Part shown: positions 44,067-52,238 of the stretch, one piece after another
Position numbering within the stretch: position 1 is the stretch's first letter
How the letters are laid out: every line of letters begins with the position of its first letter
From: Nocardiopsis metallicus
Lineage (GTDB): Bacteria; Actinomycetota; Actinomycetes; Streptosporangiales; Streptosporangiaceae
Reading direction: 5' to 3'
NCBI RefSeq assembly: GCF_014201115.1
Contig: NZ_JACHDO010000001.1
Coordinates: 6,386,001 to 6,450,000, forward strand
Length of the DNA: 64,000 nucleotides
Notes under the pieces: model-generated
The model's database searches: none
What the model was told of the DNA's origin: nothing
What the model saw: only the letters and a program-made list of their open reading frames with translations
Program-made: the position numbers and the translations under genes

Positions 44067-44942
44067 CTACCCCGGCAGGGCGTACCGGCCGTCGTCCAGG
44101 GGGTCGACCAGGCCGTCTGAGACCAGGGCGTCCAGAGCCCGTTCGCGCTGGACGCGGTCGTCCCAGACCGCGTCCAGCGCGTCCTTGGCCACCGGGTCGG
44201 GCGAGTCGCGCAGAACGGCGAGGAGCCTGCCGCGCACCTGCCGGTCGGTGCCCGCGTAGGTCTGCCCGCGCCGGGGCGGCCCGTCATGGGCGGGTTTGCC
44301 CGCGAGCTTCCAGGCGCACTGCCCGGCGATGGGGCAGTCCGCGCAGCGCGGGGAGCGTGCGGTGCAGACCAGGGCCCCCAGCTCCATCACGGCCACGGCC
44401 CAGCGGGCCGCCACCGAGGCCGTCGGCGGCAGTAGCGACTCGGCCAGGGCGGTCTCCGCCTTGGTCTGGGTTTTCGGCGGGTACTCGATCCCGGTTTCGG
44501 CCCGAGCCAGGACGCGGCGCACGTTGGTGTCCAGAACCGCGTGCCGCTGGCCGTAGGCGAAGCTCGCCACGGCGGCCGCGGTGTAGGCGCCGATCCCGGG
44601 GAGCGAGAGCAGGGTCGCGTGGTCGTCGGGGACCTGGCCGTCGTGTTCCTCGGTGATGGCCACGGCGCAGGCGTGCAGACGCAGGGCCCGGCGCGGGTAG
44701 CCGAGCCGGTTCCACATGCGGACCGCCTCACCCGAGGGCTCCTTGGCCAGGTGCGCGGGGGTGGGCCAACGCTCCATCCAGGCCTCCCAGGCGGGGAGAA
44801 CCCGCACGACGGGGGTCTGCTGGAGCATGATCTCGCTGACCAGGACGGACCAGGGGGAGGCGTCCGGGGTACGCCAGGGAAGGTCTCGGGCGTTGGACTC
44901 GTACCACGCCAGAACCGGTGTGCTGTAAGGGTTATCGCTCAT
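44067..44942 (-). CDS. mutY: A/G-specific adenine glycosylase
   Basis: 291 aa. The helix-hairpin-helix LPGIGAYTAAAV with catalytic Asp in VLDTNVRRVLAR, substrate loop SEIMLQQTPV, and the [4Fe-4S] cluster C-x6-C-x2-C-x5-C in CTARSPRCADCPIAGQC mark MutY. It removes adenine mispaired with 8-oxoguanine. The C-terminal Nudix-like recognition domain is short or missing compared with E. coli MutY, a common actinobacterial form. Divergent from the gene at 45006. Confidence 0.94.
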   Translation of the reverse strand: MSDNPYSTPVLAWYESNARDLPWRTPDASPWSVLVSEIMLQQTPVVRVLPAWEAWMERWPTPAHLAKEPSGEAVRMWNRLGYPRRALRLHACAVAITEEHDGQVPDDHATLLSLPGIGAYTAAAVASFAYGQRHAVLDTNVRRVLARAETGIEYPPKTQTKAETALAESLLPPTASVAARWAVAVMELGALVCTARSPRCADCPIAGQCAWKLAGKPAHDGPPRRGQTYAGTDRQVRGRLLAVLRDSPDPVAKDALDAVWDDRVQRERALDALVSDGLVDPLDDGRYALPG

Positions 44943-45005
44943 CTTTAACGGTAAATCGGCGGGTTGAGTAGGTGAGTGGCGTGCAAAACCGCAATACTAC
45001 GGCCC

Positions 45006-45764
45006 ATGGCGTCAAGTACCGGACAACCAGCACCTGTCAGCCGCGAGACCTACTGGAAACGACGGGCCTTCGTGCTGGCTGGCGTAATGCTGGTGTTCGC
45101 GCTGGTCGCGCTCGTTTTCCGGAACACCGGGGACGAAGCCGAACCGTCGGGCTCCTCCGAGGCGAGTGTCGATAGCCCCGAAGCCTCTCCCAGTGTGCCA
45201 GTCGACGAGCCCTCCGACCCCGAAACCGGGGAAGACGACGAGGAACCGTCCGCCTCACCCTCACCCTCCCCTTCGGAGGATGAGGACAGCGCGGACGACG
45301 AGGACGGAGAGGGCGGCTCCGACAGCGGCTCGGCCGGGGCCCCCGAACCCGAGCGCCCCGAGGACCCGTGCCGCCCCCAGGACGTGGTCGTCACCTTCGA
45401 CTTCGCGGAGAGCGACCGCGAGGTGTACGGCGGCGGCACCAGCCCCGAGTTCAAGGTGACCGTGGTCAACACCGCCGATCAGACCTGCACCGTGGACGTG
45501 GGCCCCGAAGCGTTCGAGCTGCGGATCGAGTCCGGCCAGGACCGCGTCTACTCCACCGCGGACTGCGTGGAGGGCAACGCCCAGGAAGAGCGCCAGCTCA
45601 AACGGGGCACCCCGCACGACTTCACGATCACCTGGGATCTGGACCGCTCCTTCACCGACTGCCGGGCCAGCAGCGCCAAGGCCCAGCCCGGCTGGTACAA
45701 GGCCAACCTGCACGGCGACCACGTGGGCAGCGTCGACCAGCTCGTCTTCCAGCTCAAGGCCTGA
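45006..45764 (+). CDS. membrane-anchored exported protein with acidic linker
   Basis: 252 aa from ATG 45006, near a weak -10 (AATACTAC), probably leaderless. One membrane helix (about 18-39), then a long acidic Ser/Pro/Asp/Glu linker (about 42-120), then a beta-rich external domain with two or three Cys (DPCRPQDVVVTFDFAE, VNTADQTCTVDVG, SFTDCRASS). The domain resembles an immunoglobulin-like fold; no enzymatic motif. Function unknown. Confidence 0.65.
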   Translation: MASSTGQPAPVSRETYWKRRAFVLAGVMLVFALVALVFRNTGDEAEPSGSSEASVDSPEASPSVPVDEPSDPETGEDDEEPSASPSPSPSEDEDSADDEDGEGGSDSGSAGAPEPERPEDPCRPQDVVVTFDFAESDREVYGGGTSPEFKVTVVNTADQTCTVDVGPEAFELRIESGQDRVYSTADCVEGNAQEERQLKRGTPHDFTITWDLDRSFTDCRASSAKAQPGWYKANLHGDHVGSVDQLVFQLKA

Positions 45765-45913
45765 GTCCGAGGTGTCAACGCCAGTGAACCCCGCCCGGCT
45801 CCGGGCGGGGTTCTTGTCTGTTCACGGAGCGGATTACCGGAGTCCCATGACATCTGGTCATTGACTGCTTACTATTCGTGGTGCATCCGATTCCGTCACC
45901 CTGGGAGATTCCA

Positions 45914-46300
45914 GTGATACGCACCGCCACCGTTCTCGCCTGTGCCGCCTTCGCGCTCGCCATGGCCGCGCCCGTGCACGCGGAGCCCGCCGGGCCGGAC
46001 GTGTACACCCTGCAGGTCTTCGGTGGCGTCGAGGAGCGGGGTGACACCGCCATCAGCTGGCACCGTGCCACGACCCTGACGTGCGACCCGGCCGGGGGCG
46101 GACACGCCAAGGCCGAGGAGGCCTGCGACCTCATCGCCGAGCACGGGGGGATCGCCGGCGTGACCTCGGCCGGGGACGGCTTCTGCACGATGGAGTACCG
46201 GCCGGTCACCGTCCGGGTCACCGGGGCCGAGGAGTACGAGGAGACCTTCGGCAACCAGTGCGTCATGAACAGCACCAAGGGCGCGATCTTCGACTTCTAG
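45914..46300 (+). CDS. subtilisin inhibitor-like (SSI) protease inhibitor
   Basis: 128 aa; GTG with GGGAG upstream. Signal peptide (VIRTATVLACAAFALAMAAPVHA), then the SSI domain with two disulfide Cys pairs: LTCDPAGGGHAKAEEACDLI and DGFCTMEYRPV...NQCVMN, ending GAIFDF. Aligning the reactive-site loop to SSI (MCPMVYDP) gives predicted P1 Met and P1' Glu (FCTMEYRP), so an inhibitor of subtilisin-type proteases is expected. SSI proteins are abundant secreted proteins of mycelial actinomycetes that control extracellular proteases. Confidence 0.9.
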   Translation: MIRTATVLACAAFALAMAAPVHAEPAGPDVYTLQVFGGVEERGDTAISWHRATTLTCDPAGGGHAKAEEACDLIAEHGGIAGVTSAGDGFCTMEYRPVTVRVTGAEEYEETFGNQCVMNSTKGAIFDF

Positions 46301-46320
46301 GTTCAGGCGCCCCGGGGCCG

Positions 46321-47706
46321 TCAGTCCTCGGCGGCCTCGCTCCTGGAGCCCCGGCGCCGGCGGTTCCTGACCCAGGTGAGGGCCTCGCTCAGCTCCTCCA
46401 CCTCGTGGACGCGGATGCCCTTGACCGGGTCGCCGAAGTGCTTGGGTACGACCGCCTCGGTGAAGCCCAGGCGCTGCGCCTCGGCGACCCGGCGCCGCAC
46501 GCCGTTCACGCTGCGCACGTCACCGGCCAGGCCGACCTCGCCGATCGCGATGAACCCCGCGGGCAGCGGGACGTCGTTGTTGGAGCTGGCCGCGGCCATG
46601 GCCAGGGCCAGGTCCACGGAGGGTTCGCCCAGCTTCACTCCGCCCACGGTCGAGGCGTACACGTCCATGTTGGCCAGCTTCATGCCGGTGCGCTTCTCCA
46701 GTACCGCCAGGATCATGTTCACCCGTGAGGTGTCCAGGCCCGAGGTGGCGCGGCGGGGCGCGGGCAGCGGGGTGGGCGCGACCAGGGCCTGTACCTCGGT
46801 GATCAGGGGGCGCCGCCCCTCCAGGGTGACGGTCACGCAGGTGCCCGGCACCGGGTCGGTGCGTTCGGTGAGAAAGAGGCCGCTGGGGTCGGGCAGTCCG
46901 AAGATGCCCTTCTCGGTGAGCTCGAAGACGCCGATCTCGTCGGTGGGCCCGTAGCGGTTCTTGACCGCGCGCAGCAGGCGCAGCTGGGAGTGGCGTTCGC
47001 CCTCGAAGTGCAGGACGACGTCCACCAGGTGCTCCAACAGGCGGGGTCCGGCGATCGAGCCGTCCTTGGTGACGTGGCCGACCAGCACGGTCGCGATGCC
47101 GCGTTCCTTGGCGATCTGGATGAGCGCTCCGGTGACCTGCCGGATCTGGGTGACACCGCCGGGTACGCCGGTGGTCTCGGGGGAGACCATGGTCTGCACC
47201 GAGTCCACGATCAGTAGCTGGGGCGCGACCGCGTCCACGTGGCTGGCGAGGGTGGCCACCGAGGTCTCGGCGGCCAGGTAGAGCTGCTCGGAGAGGGCGT
47301 TGAGGCGTTCGGCGCGCAGGCGCACCTGTCCGGCCGACTCCTCGCCGGTCACGTAGAGGACGTTGGCCTTGGCGGCGCGCATCGCGGCGACCTCCAGGAG
47401 CAGGGTCGACTTGCCCACGCCGGGCTCACCGGCGAGCAGGACCACGCCTCCGGGGACGGCTCCGCCGCCCAGGACCCGGTCGAGTTCGTCCACGCCGGTG
47501 GGCACGGCCTCGGCGCTCTCCACGCTGATCTCGGTGATGGGGCGGGCCCGGGAGGTCACCGGGGCGGCCGTGACGACCGAGGGGGCGGGGGCTCCGGACT
47601 CCTCGACGGTGCCCCATGCCTGGCACTCGCCGCAGCGCCCCACCCATTTGAGGGTGGTCCATCCGCACTCGGCGCACCGGAACGTGGTCTTCGCTGCTTT
47701 CGCCAT
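46321..47706 (-). CDS. radA: DNA repair protein RadA/Sms
   Basis: 461 aa from ATG 47706: a -10 TAGCGT lies 7 nt upstream (leaderless); an in-frame GTG at 47715 is the alternative. N-terminal C4 zinc finger (CAECGWTTLKWVGRCGECQ), RecA-like core with Walker A GEPGVGKSTL, the RadA motif KNRYG (family KNRFG), and a C-terminal Lon-like domain. RadA drives branch migration in recombination. It is convergent with the SSI gene and divergent from the GDSL esterase gene. Confidence 0.95.
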   Translation of the reverse strand: MAKAAKTTFRCAECGWTTLKWVGRCGECQAWGTVEESGAPAPSVVTAAPVTSRARPITEISVESAEAVPTGVDELDRVLGGGAVPGGVVLLAGEPGVGKSTLLLEVAAMRAAKANVLYVTGEESAGQVRLRAERLNALSEQLYLAAETSVATLASHVDAVAPQLLIVDSVQTMVSPETTGVPGGVTQIRQVTGALIQIAKERGIATVLVGHVTKDGSIAGPRLLEHLVDVVLHFEGERHSQLRLLRAVKNRYGPTDEIGVFELTEKGIFGLPDPSGLFLTERTDPVPGTCVTVTLEGRRPLITEVQALVAPTPLPAPRRATSGLDTSRVNMILAVLEKRTGMKLANMDVYASTVGGVKLGEPSVDLALAMAAASSNNDVPLPAGFIAIGEVGLAGDVRSVNGVRRRVAEAQRLGFTEAVVPKHFGDPVKGIRVHEVEELSEALTWVRNRRRRGSRSEAAED

Positions 47707-47898
47707 GGTCGACACGCTAACGGCTCCCGGTGACAGGTCCCGCTGTCACCGGAGGGGCCGCTGGGGACACATGAAAGTTACCTACGGGTTAGCTCCTTCG
47801 TTTCGTAAGTCATGTTAGAGAGTGTGTGGGGAGAGTCACCCTCTTCCCAAGGTCCGAACACTCCGAAGCCCCCGCTCCTTGGAGAGAGGAAACCCCTC

Positions 47899-48825
47899 GT
47901 GTTCCGTACACACCGATCCCCCGCCGTCCCCCACGCCCCGGGAGGGGCCGGCGGCCTGCGCCGACTCGCCCGGATCACCGCCCCGCTGACCCTCGTGGCC
48001 CTGGGCCTCTCGCTGGTCACCGCCACCGCCCCCGCCCCCGCCGCCGCGGACGAGGCCGAGGCGGCCGCGTTCGAGCACTACGTCGCCATCGGTGACTCCT
48101 TCGTCGCCGGGCCCATGGTCAGAGCCCAGATGCCGCTGCTCGGATGCATGCAGTCCTCGGTCAACTACCCCAAGCGCCTCGCCGAGGAGCTGGGGATCAC
48201 CGAGATCACCGACGTCAGCTGCTCGGGCGCGCGGATGACCCACCTCTACGAGGCCCAGTTCAGTGACACCCCGCCGCAGCTGGACGTGCTCCGGCCGGAG
48301 ACCGACCTGGTCACGGTGGGCATCGCGGGCAACGACTTCGGTTTCTCCGAGGTCCTCGTCGAGTGCGCGAAGCGGAGCCTGACCAACCCGCTGGGCAGCC
48401 CGTGCGCCGACCACTACGGGGACGAGCTGGACCAGCGGATCGACGGGCTGCGGGGTGAGGTCTCCGGGGTCTACGCGGACATCGCCGAGCGCAGCCCGAA
48501 CGCCACGGTCCTCAGCGTCGGCTACCTCCAGATCCTGCCGGAGAGCCGCGGCTGCTGGCCGAGCACACCGATCTCCCGCGGCGACGTCCCGTTCCTGGAC
48601 CAGGCGCAGACCGCGCTCAACGCGATGCTCAAGGAGGAGGCTGAGGCCCAGGGCGCGGTCTTCGTGGACACCCTCGAGCGCGGCCACGACGTCTGCCAGG
48701 GTTCGGACACCCGCTGGGTCGAGGGGCTGATTCCGGAAGACGGGGCGCCCGTGCACCCGAACAACCTCGGCATGGCGGCGACGACCGACTTCGTCCGCTC
48801 CGCCCTGGGTGTCCCGCAGCCCTGA
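47899..48825 (+). CDS. secreted SGNH/GDSL-family esterase
   Basis: 308 aa; GTG with GAGAGGAAA upstream. Signal peptide (about 1-52, ending APAAADEA). SGNH motifs: block I AIGDSFVAGP (Ser), block II Gly in SCSGARMTH, block III IAGNDFGF (Asn) and block V in PVHPNNLGM (His; Asp three residues before is replaced by ...GAPVHP, so the acid is not obvious). Such enzymes are extracellular lipases/acyl-hydrolases with several Cys likely in disulfides. Substrate unknown. Confidence 0.88.
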   Translation: MFRTHRSPAVPHAPGGAGGLRRLARITAPLTLVALGLSLVTATAPAPAAADEAEAAAFEHYVAIGDSFVAGPMVRAQMPLLGCMQSSVNYPKRLAEELGITEITDVSCSGARMTHLYEAQFSDTPPQLDVLRPETDLVTVGIAGNDFGFSEVLVECAKRSLTNPLGSPCADHYGDELDQRIDGLRGEVSGVYADIAERSPNATVLSVGYLQILPESRGCWPSTPISRGDVPFLDQAQTALNAMLKEEAEAQGAVFVDTLERGHDVCQGSDTRWVEGLIPEDGAPVHPNNLGMAATTDFVRSALGVPQP

Positions 48826-49107
48826 TATGTAGGGTCCTCTTGTCAAGAGAACAGCCCTGACCAGCGGTGATGGCCATGACCCCGCCGCCACCGTAGGTGT
48901 CCTGCCCTGTTTTCGGATCATTCCGCGCCCGTCGCCCGCCACCACCCTCAACGGACGCCTTCGGCGCGGTATCTCGCGGAACCACCAGGCTGTCTCTCGC
49001 TGCGCCGCCGATCCCGGCTGGCACGGGCTCGGACAGCCAGACCCGGGCGAGCCCCTGCTGTGCGATGCTGCCGGACCTGCTCAGCACCGCACAGTAGGGG
49101 CGACGGC
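48826..49107. other. intergenic region holding a dispersed repeat
   Basis: Between the GDSL gene and the NlpC/P60 gene. It contains the repeat at 48924-48971 and, just before it, a forward fragment CCGTAGGTGTCC (48891-48902) that also occurs in the repeat unit. No gene is seen. Confidence 0.5.
48924..48971 (-). repeat. single dispersed copy of the 53-bp repeat unit
   Basis: The minus strand reads CGCCGAAGGCGTCCGTTGAG then GGTGGTGGCGGGCGACGGGC, matching the array at 9923-10176 with a few changes. Third location of the same element in the window. Confidence 0.8.
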
Positions 49108-49142
49108 CGCTCGTGTCGATGTCGGCTCCGCCGACACGAGCG
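49108..49142 (+). terminator. hairpin, possible terminator
   Basis: CGCTCGTGTCG pairs perfectly with CGACACGAGCG (11 bp) around a 13-nt loop, 270 bp before the NlpC/P60 gene. Role unclear: terminator or leader structure. Confidence 0.4.
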
Positions 49143-49413
49143 AAAGCATCCAGAAGAACAGGTCCTGGCCGAAGTACCCGGTCGGCTCGTAGCCGACGGT
49201 CACGGGCCTCGGCGGCGGACGGTGGATTGATGGTTCACTGGCCGTTTTGTCCGCCGAGGTCAAGCAGGCTTTACCAACTTTCGGCATCGATAAGACTACG
49301 GAGAGTGACAATTCGTGGTGTCTGTGTGACCAATGGTGGTGTGTTGGCGGTCAGGAGATCCGCGTCACAGTGGCGTGGGCGGCCCCGACGGACCATGTAG
49401 GGAGAACCACGTC

Positions 49414-50004
49414 ATGCGACTACCGCGACACCACGAGCAAACGCGGGCCTGCCGTTCCACCACGAACCCGGTGCGGCAGGCCGCACCCGCTCAGTCGCGC
49501 CGCCGTACGCCACGCGCGCTCGCCGTCGCCGTACTCGCGGCCGCGGCGCTGGCAGCCGGGGGGACCCCGGCCCTGGCCCAGTCGGCACCGAGTTTGCAGG
49601 CAGTACAGAGCGCCCCGGGCGCCGAGCGCATCCACCAGGCCCTCTCCTCCAGCACCGTCGAGAAGGCCATCAGCGCAGCGGAGTCCCAGAAGGGCAAGCC
49701 CTACGCCTGGGGCGGCACCGGTCCGAACTCCTTCGACTGCTCCGGGCTGGTGCAGTACTCCTTCAAGCAGGCCGGGGTGAGCCTGCCCCGTATCGCCCAT
49801 GACCAGGTGAACTCCGGGACCCGGGTCAGCTACGCCAACGCCAAGAGGGGCGACATCCTCTACTGGACCGACAGCGGCGGCTACGCCTACCACGTGGCCA
49901 TCTACCTCGGCGGAGGCCGCATGATCGACGCCCCGCGCTCCGGGCGCAGCATCGCCGAGCGGGACGTGACCCGCTACAACCTCGCGGGCGCCGTCCGGAT
50001 CTGA
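49414..50004 (+). CDS. secreted NlpC/P60 peptidoglycan hydrolase
   Basis: 196 aa; ATG with GGGAGA upstream. Arg-rich N-terminus and signal peptide (cleavage near ALAQS at about 50), then an NlpC/P60 domain: YAWGGTGPNSFDCSGLV with catalytic Cys109 and YHVAIYLGGG with His160. The family cuts the D-Glu-mDAP type bond in peptidoglycan stems. No SH3 or LysM binding domain is present, so it is a minimal form. Confidence 0.9.
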   Translation: MRLPRHHEQTRACRSTTNPVRQAAPAQSRRRTPRALAVAVLAAAALAAGGTPALAQSAPSLQAVQSAPGAERIHQALSSSTVEKAISAAESQKGKPYAWGGTGPNSFDCSGLVQYSFKQAGVSLPRIAHDQVNSGTRVSYANAKRGDILYWTDSGGYAYHVAIYLGGGRMIDAPRSGRSIAERDVTRYNLAGAVRI

Positions 50005-50198
50005 GTCCGCCGACCGCGTGACCGTGCACCGTTACGCGCCACATTCCTTTCGACGGCCGCTTCCCCCAGGTAACCCGGGGGAGCGGCCGTCCCCCCTGTC
50101 ACAGGGGCCCGCGGAGCCGACCGGAAGGGGGCAAGCGCCACGCCGCGTTCACCCGGGCGGACGTCCCGAAACGCCGTGGAGCGCATAGTCTGGGTCAC

Positions 50199-51155
50199 GT
50201 GAGCCCTATCCAGGTCCCAGACGCGCCCGTGGTCCTCTCGTCGGCGTCGGTCTACCCGGAGAAGACCCCGGCCGCCTTCGAGATCGCCGCGAAGCTGGGG
50301 TACGACGGCGTTGAGGTCCTCGTCTCCTCCGACCCGGCCAGCCAGGACATCGAACTCCTCCGGCGCCTCTCCGACTACCACCAGATGCCCGTCACCGCCG
50401 TCCACTCGCCCTGTCTCGTGCTGACCCAGCGAGTGTGGGGCCGTGAGCCCTGGGGCAAGCTCGTCCGCTCCAAGGAGATGGCTGAGGCGCTGGGCGCCAA
50501 GGCGATCGTGGTGCACCCGGCCTTCCGCTGGCAGCGCGAGTACGCCCGCGACTTCGAGAACGGCGTCGCCCGCATGCAGGAGGAGACCGACGTGGTCTTC
50601 GCCGTCGAGAACATGTACCCGGTGCGGGTGCGCGACCGCGAGGTCGTCCCCTACGCGCCGAGCTGGAACCCGCTCGACCGGGACTACCCGGACGTCACCC
50701 TCGACCTCTCGCACACCGCCATGTCCGGCTCCGACGCGATGGACATGGCCAAGCGGCTGGGCAACCGCCTCTCCCACGTGCACGTCGCCGACGGTTTCGG
50801 CGGCCAGAACCTCGACGAACACCTCATCCCCGGCCGCGGCAGCCAGCCCGTCGCCGAACTGCTCGAACACCTCGCGGGCAGCGGCTACGAGGGGCAGCTG
50901 GTTCTGGAGGTGAGCACCCGCAAGGCCGCCGACCGCCAGGCGCGCATGCGCGAACTCGCCGAGGCGCTGGCGTTCACCCGGCTGCACTTCGCGCAGGGCC
51001 CGCCCGCCTCCGAACCCCGGCTGGGCCGCCGCGAGCGCATTGCCCTGCTGCGCAGGCGCCCCCAGGACCCGCCCCGGCGCTTCTCGGTGGACCCCAAGGG
51101 ATCGGTGGACCCCAAGGGGCCGGTCGACGACGAGGGGTCGGTCGACCAGGGCTGA
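50199..51155 (+). CDS. sugar phosphate isomerase/epimerase-type TIM-barrel protein
   Basis: 318 aa; GTG 50199 exactly 7 nt after -10 TAGTCT (50186-50191), so leaderless. Xylose isomerase-like TIM-barrel motifs: [69 protein letters not shown] with metal-binding His/Asp/Glu positions. The exact reaction is unknown. The C-terminus has a repetitive VDPKG-type tail. It is followed by proC, a common pairing in actinomycetes. Confidence 0.85.
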   Translation: MSPIQVPDAPVVLSSASVYPEKTPAAFEIAAKLGYDGVEVLVSSDPASQDIELLRRLSDYHQMPVTAVHSPCLVLTQRVWGREPWGKLVRSKEMAEALGAKAIVVHPAFRWQREYARDFENGVARMQEETDVVFAVENMYPVRVRDREVVPYAPSWNPLDRDYPDVTLDLSHTAMSGSDAMDMAKRLGNRLSHVHVADGFGGQNLDEHLIPGRGSQPVAELLEHLAGSGYEGQLVLEVSTRKAADRQARMRELAEALAFTRLHFAQGPPASEPRLGRRERIALLRRRPQDPPRRFSVDPKGSVDPKGPVDDEGSVDQG

Positions 51156-51277
51156 CGGTCCGGGCCCGGACCCGGGCCCGGATCCGCCGCCGACTGTCCG
51201 CCGAGTGAGACAACCGGTCCGTCCGGCAGGTCCGAGACGGCTAGCGTGGAGGGGACTCGCAGAGAGGACCCCTTTTC

Positions 51278-52072
51278 ATGATCGCGATCATCGGTGCAGG
51301 AAAGATGGGCGAGGCACTGCTCGCCGGGCTACTGGCCAAGGGCCACGCTCCGGAGGGCGTGCTCGTCACCGAGCCGCGTGCGGAACACGCGGCGGAGCTG
51401 CGCGGCCGCTACGGGGTCGAGACGGTCCCGGCGGCGGACGCCGCCAAGCGCGCGGACACTCTGCTGCTGGCCCTCAAGCCGCAGGACATGCTCGCCCTGC
51501 TGGACGACATCGCCCCGCACCTGTCCCGGGGCCACCTGGTCATCTCGGTGGCCGCCGGGCTGACCACGGTCGTCCTGGAGAGCCACCTGCCCTCCGGGGT
51601 GCCGGTCGTGCGGGCGATGCCCAACACCCCGGCGCTCATGGGCCAGGGGATGACCGCCGTCTCCGGCGGCGCGCACACCGAGGCCGCGCACCTGGACCGC
51701 GCAGAGGAGCTCCTGGGCACGGTGGGCGAGGTGCTGCGGGTCGGCGAACAGCACATGGACACGGTCACCGCCATCTCCGGCAGCGGACCGGCCTACTTCT
51801 ACTTCATCGCCGAGACCATGATCGAGGCCGGTGTCGCGATGGGTATGCCCCGTGTCACAGCACAGCGGCTGGTCGGGCAGACGATCACCGGCGCCGCGGC
51901 CATGCTCGACGGGTCGGGGGAGCACCCGGTGGTGCTGCGCGAGGCCGTCACCTCGCCGGGCGGGACCACCGCCGCAGCCCTGCGCGAGCTGGAACGACAC
52001 GGGGTGCGGACCGCCTTCACGGACGCCATCGAGGCGGCCCGGGACCGGAGTCGGGCGCTCTCCGAGAGTTGA
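51278..52072 (+). CDS. proC: pyrroline-5-carboxylate reductase
   Basis: 264 aa; ATG with GAGAGGA upstream. NADPH fold IAIIGAGKMGEALLAGLL at the N-terminus and the C-terminal signature AISGSGPAYFYFIAE with RLVGQTITGAA and TSPGGTTAAALRELE. It performs the last step of proline synthesis. Confidence 0.96.
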   Translation: MIAIIGAGKMGEALLAGLLAKGHAPEGVLVTEPRAEHAAELRGRYGVETVPAADAAKRADTLLLALKPQDMLALLDDIAPHLSRGHLVISVAAGLTTVVLESHLPSGVPVVRAMPNTPALMGQGMTAVSGGAHTEAAHLDRAEELLGTVGEVLRVGEQHMDTVTAISGSGPAYFYFIAETMIEAGVAMGMPRVTAQRLVGQTITGAAAMLDGSGEHPVVLREAVTSPGGTTAAALRELERHGVRTAFTDAIEAARDRSRALSES

Positions 52073-52081
52073 CCCGCGGGC

Positions 52082-52101
52082 TGTGTGACGCATCTCACAC
52101 A
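52082..52101. promoter_or_regulatory. consensus CRP/GlxR-type binding site
   Basis: TGTGTGACGCATCTCACACA: perfect 7-bp arms with 6-bp spacer, containing an exact TGTGA-N6-TCACA. It lies 10 bp after proC and 138 bp before the membrane protein gene at 52239, its likely target. cAMP-CRP control is inferred from the motif. Confidence 0.65.
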
Positions 52102-52238
52102 CCCAATTCCCGTTCCGGTTGGTCAGGGGCCCCGGGCGGAGCGTCATACCCGGTGAATAAAGTCGGGATAAGAGGGGTGTGCCCCTCTTTACCCTTCCGC
52201 TGTGTACGTTTTCCCCTCTTCACTGATTCCGGGGCCCC

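Noticed and set aside
49108-49413. c-di-AMP (ydaO-type) riboswitch before the NlpC/P60 gene
   Set aside because: Such switches precede cell-wall hydrolase genes in actinobacteria, but its conserved sequence blocks are not present here.
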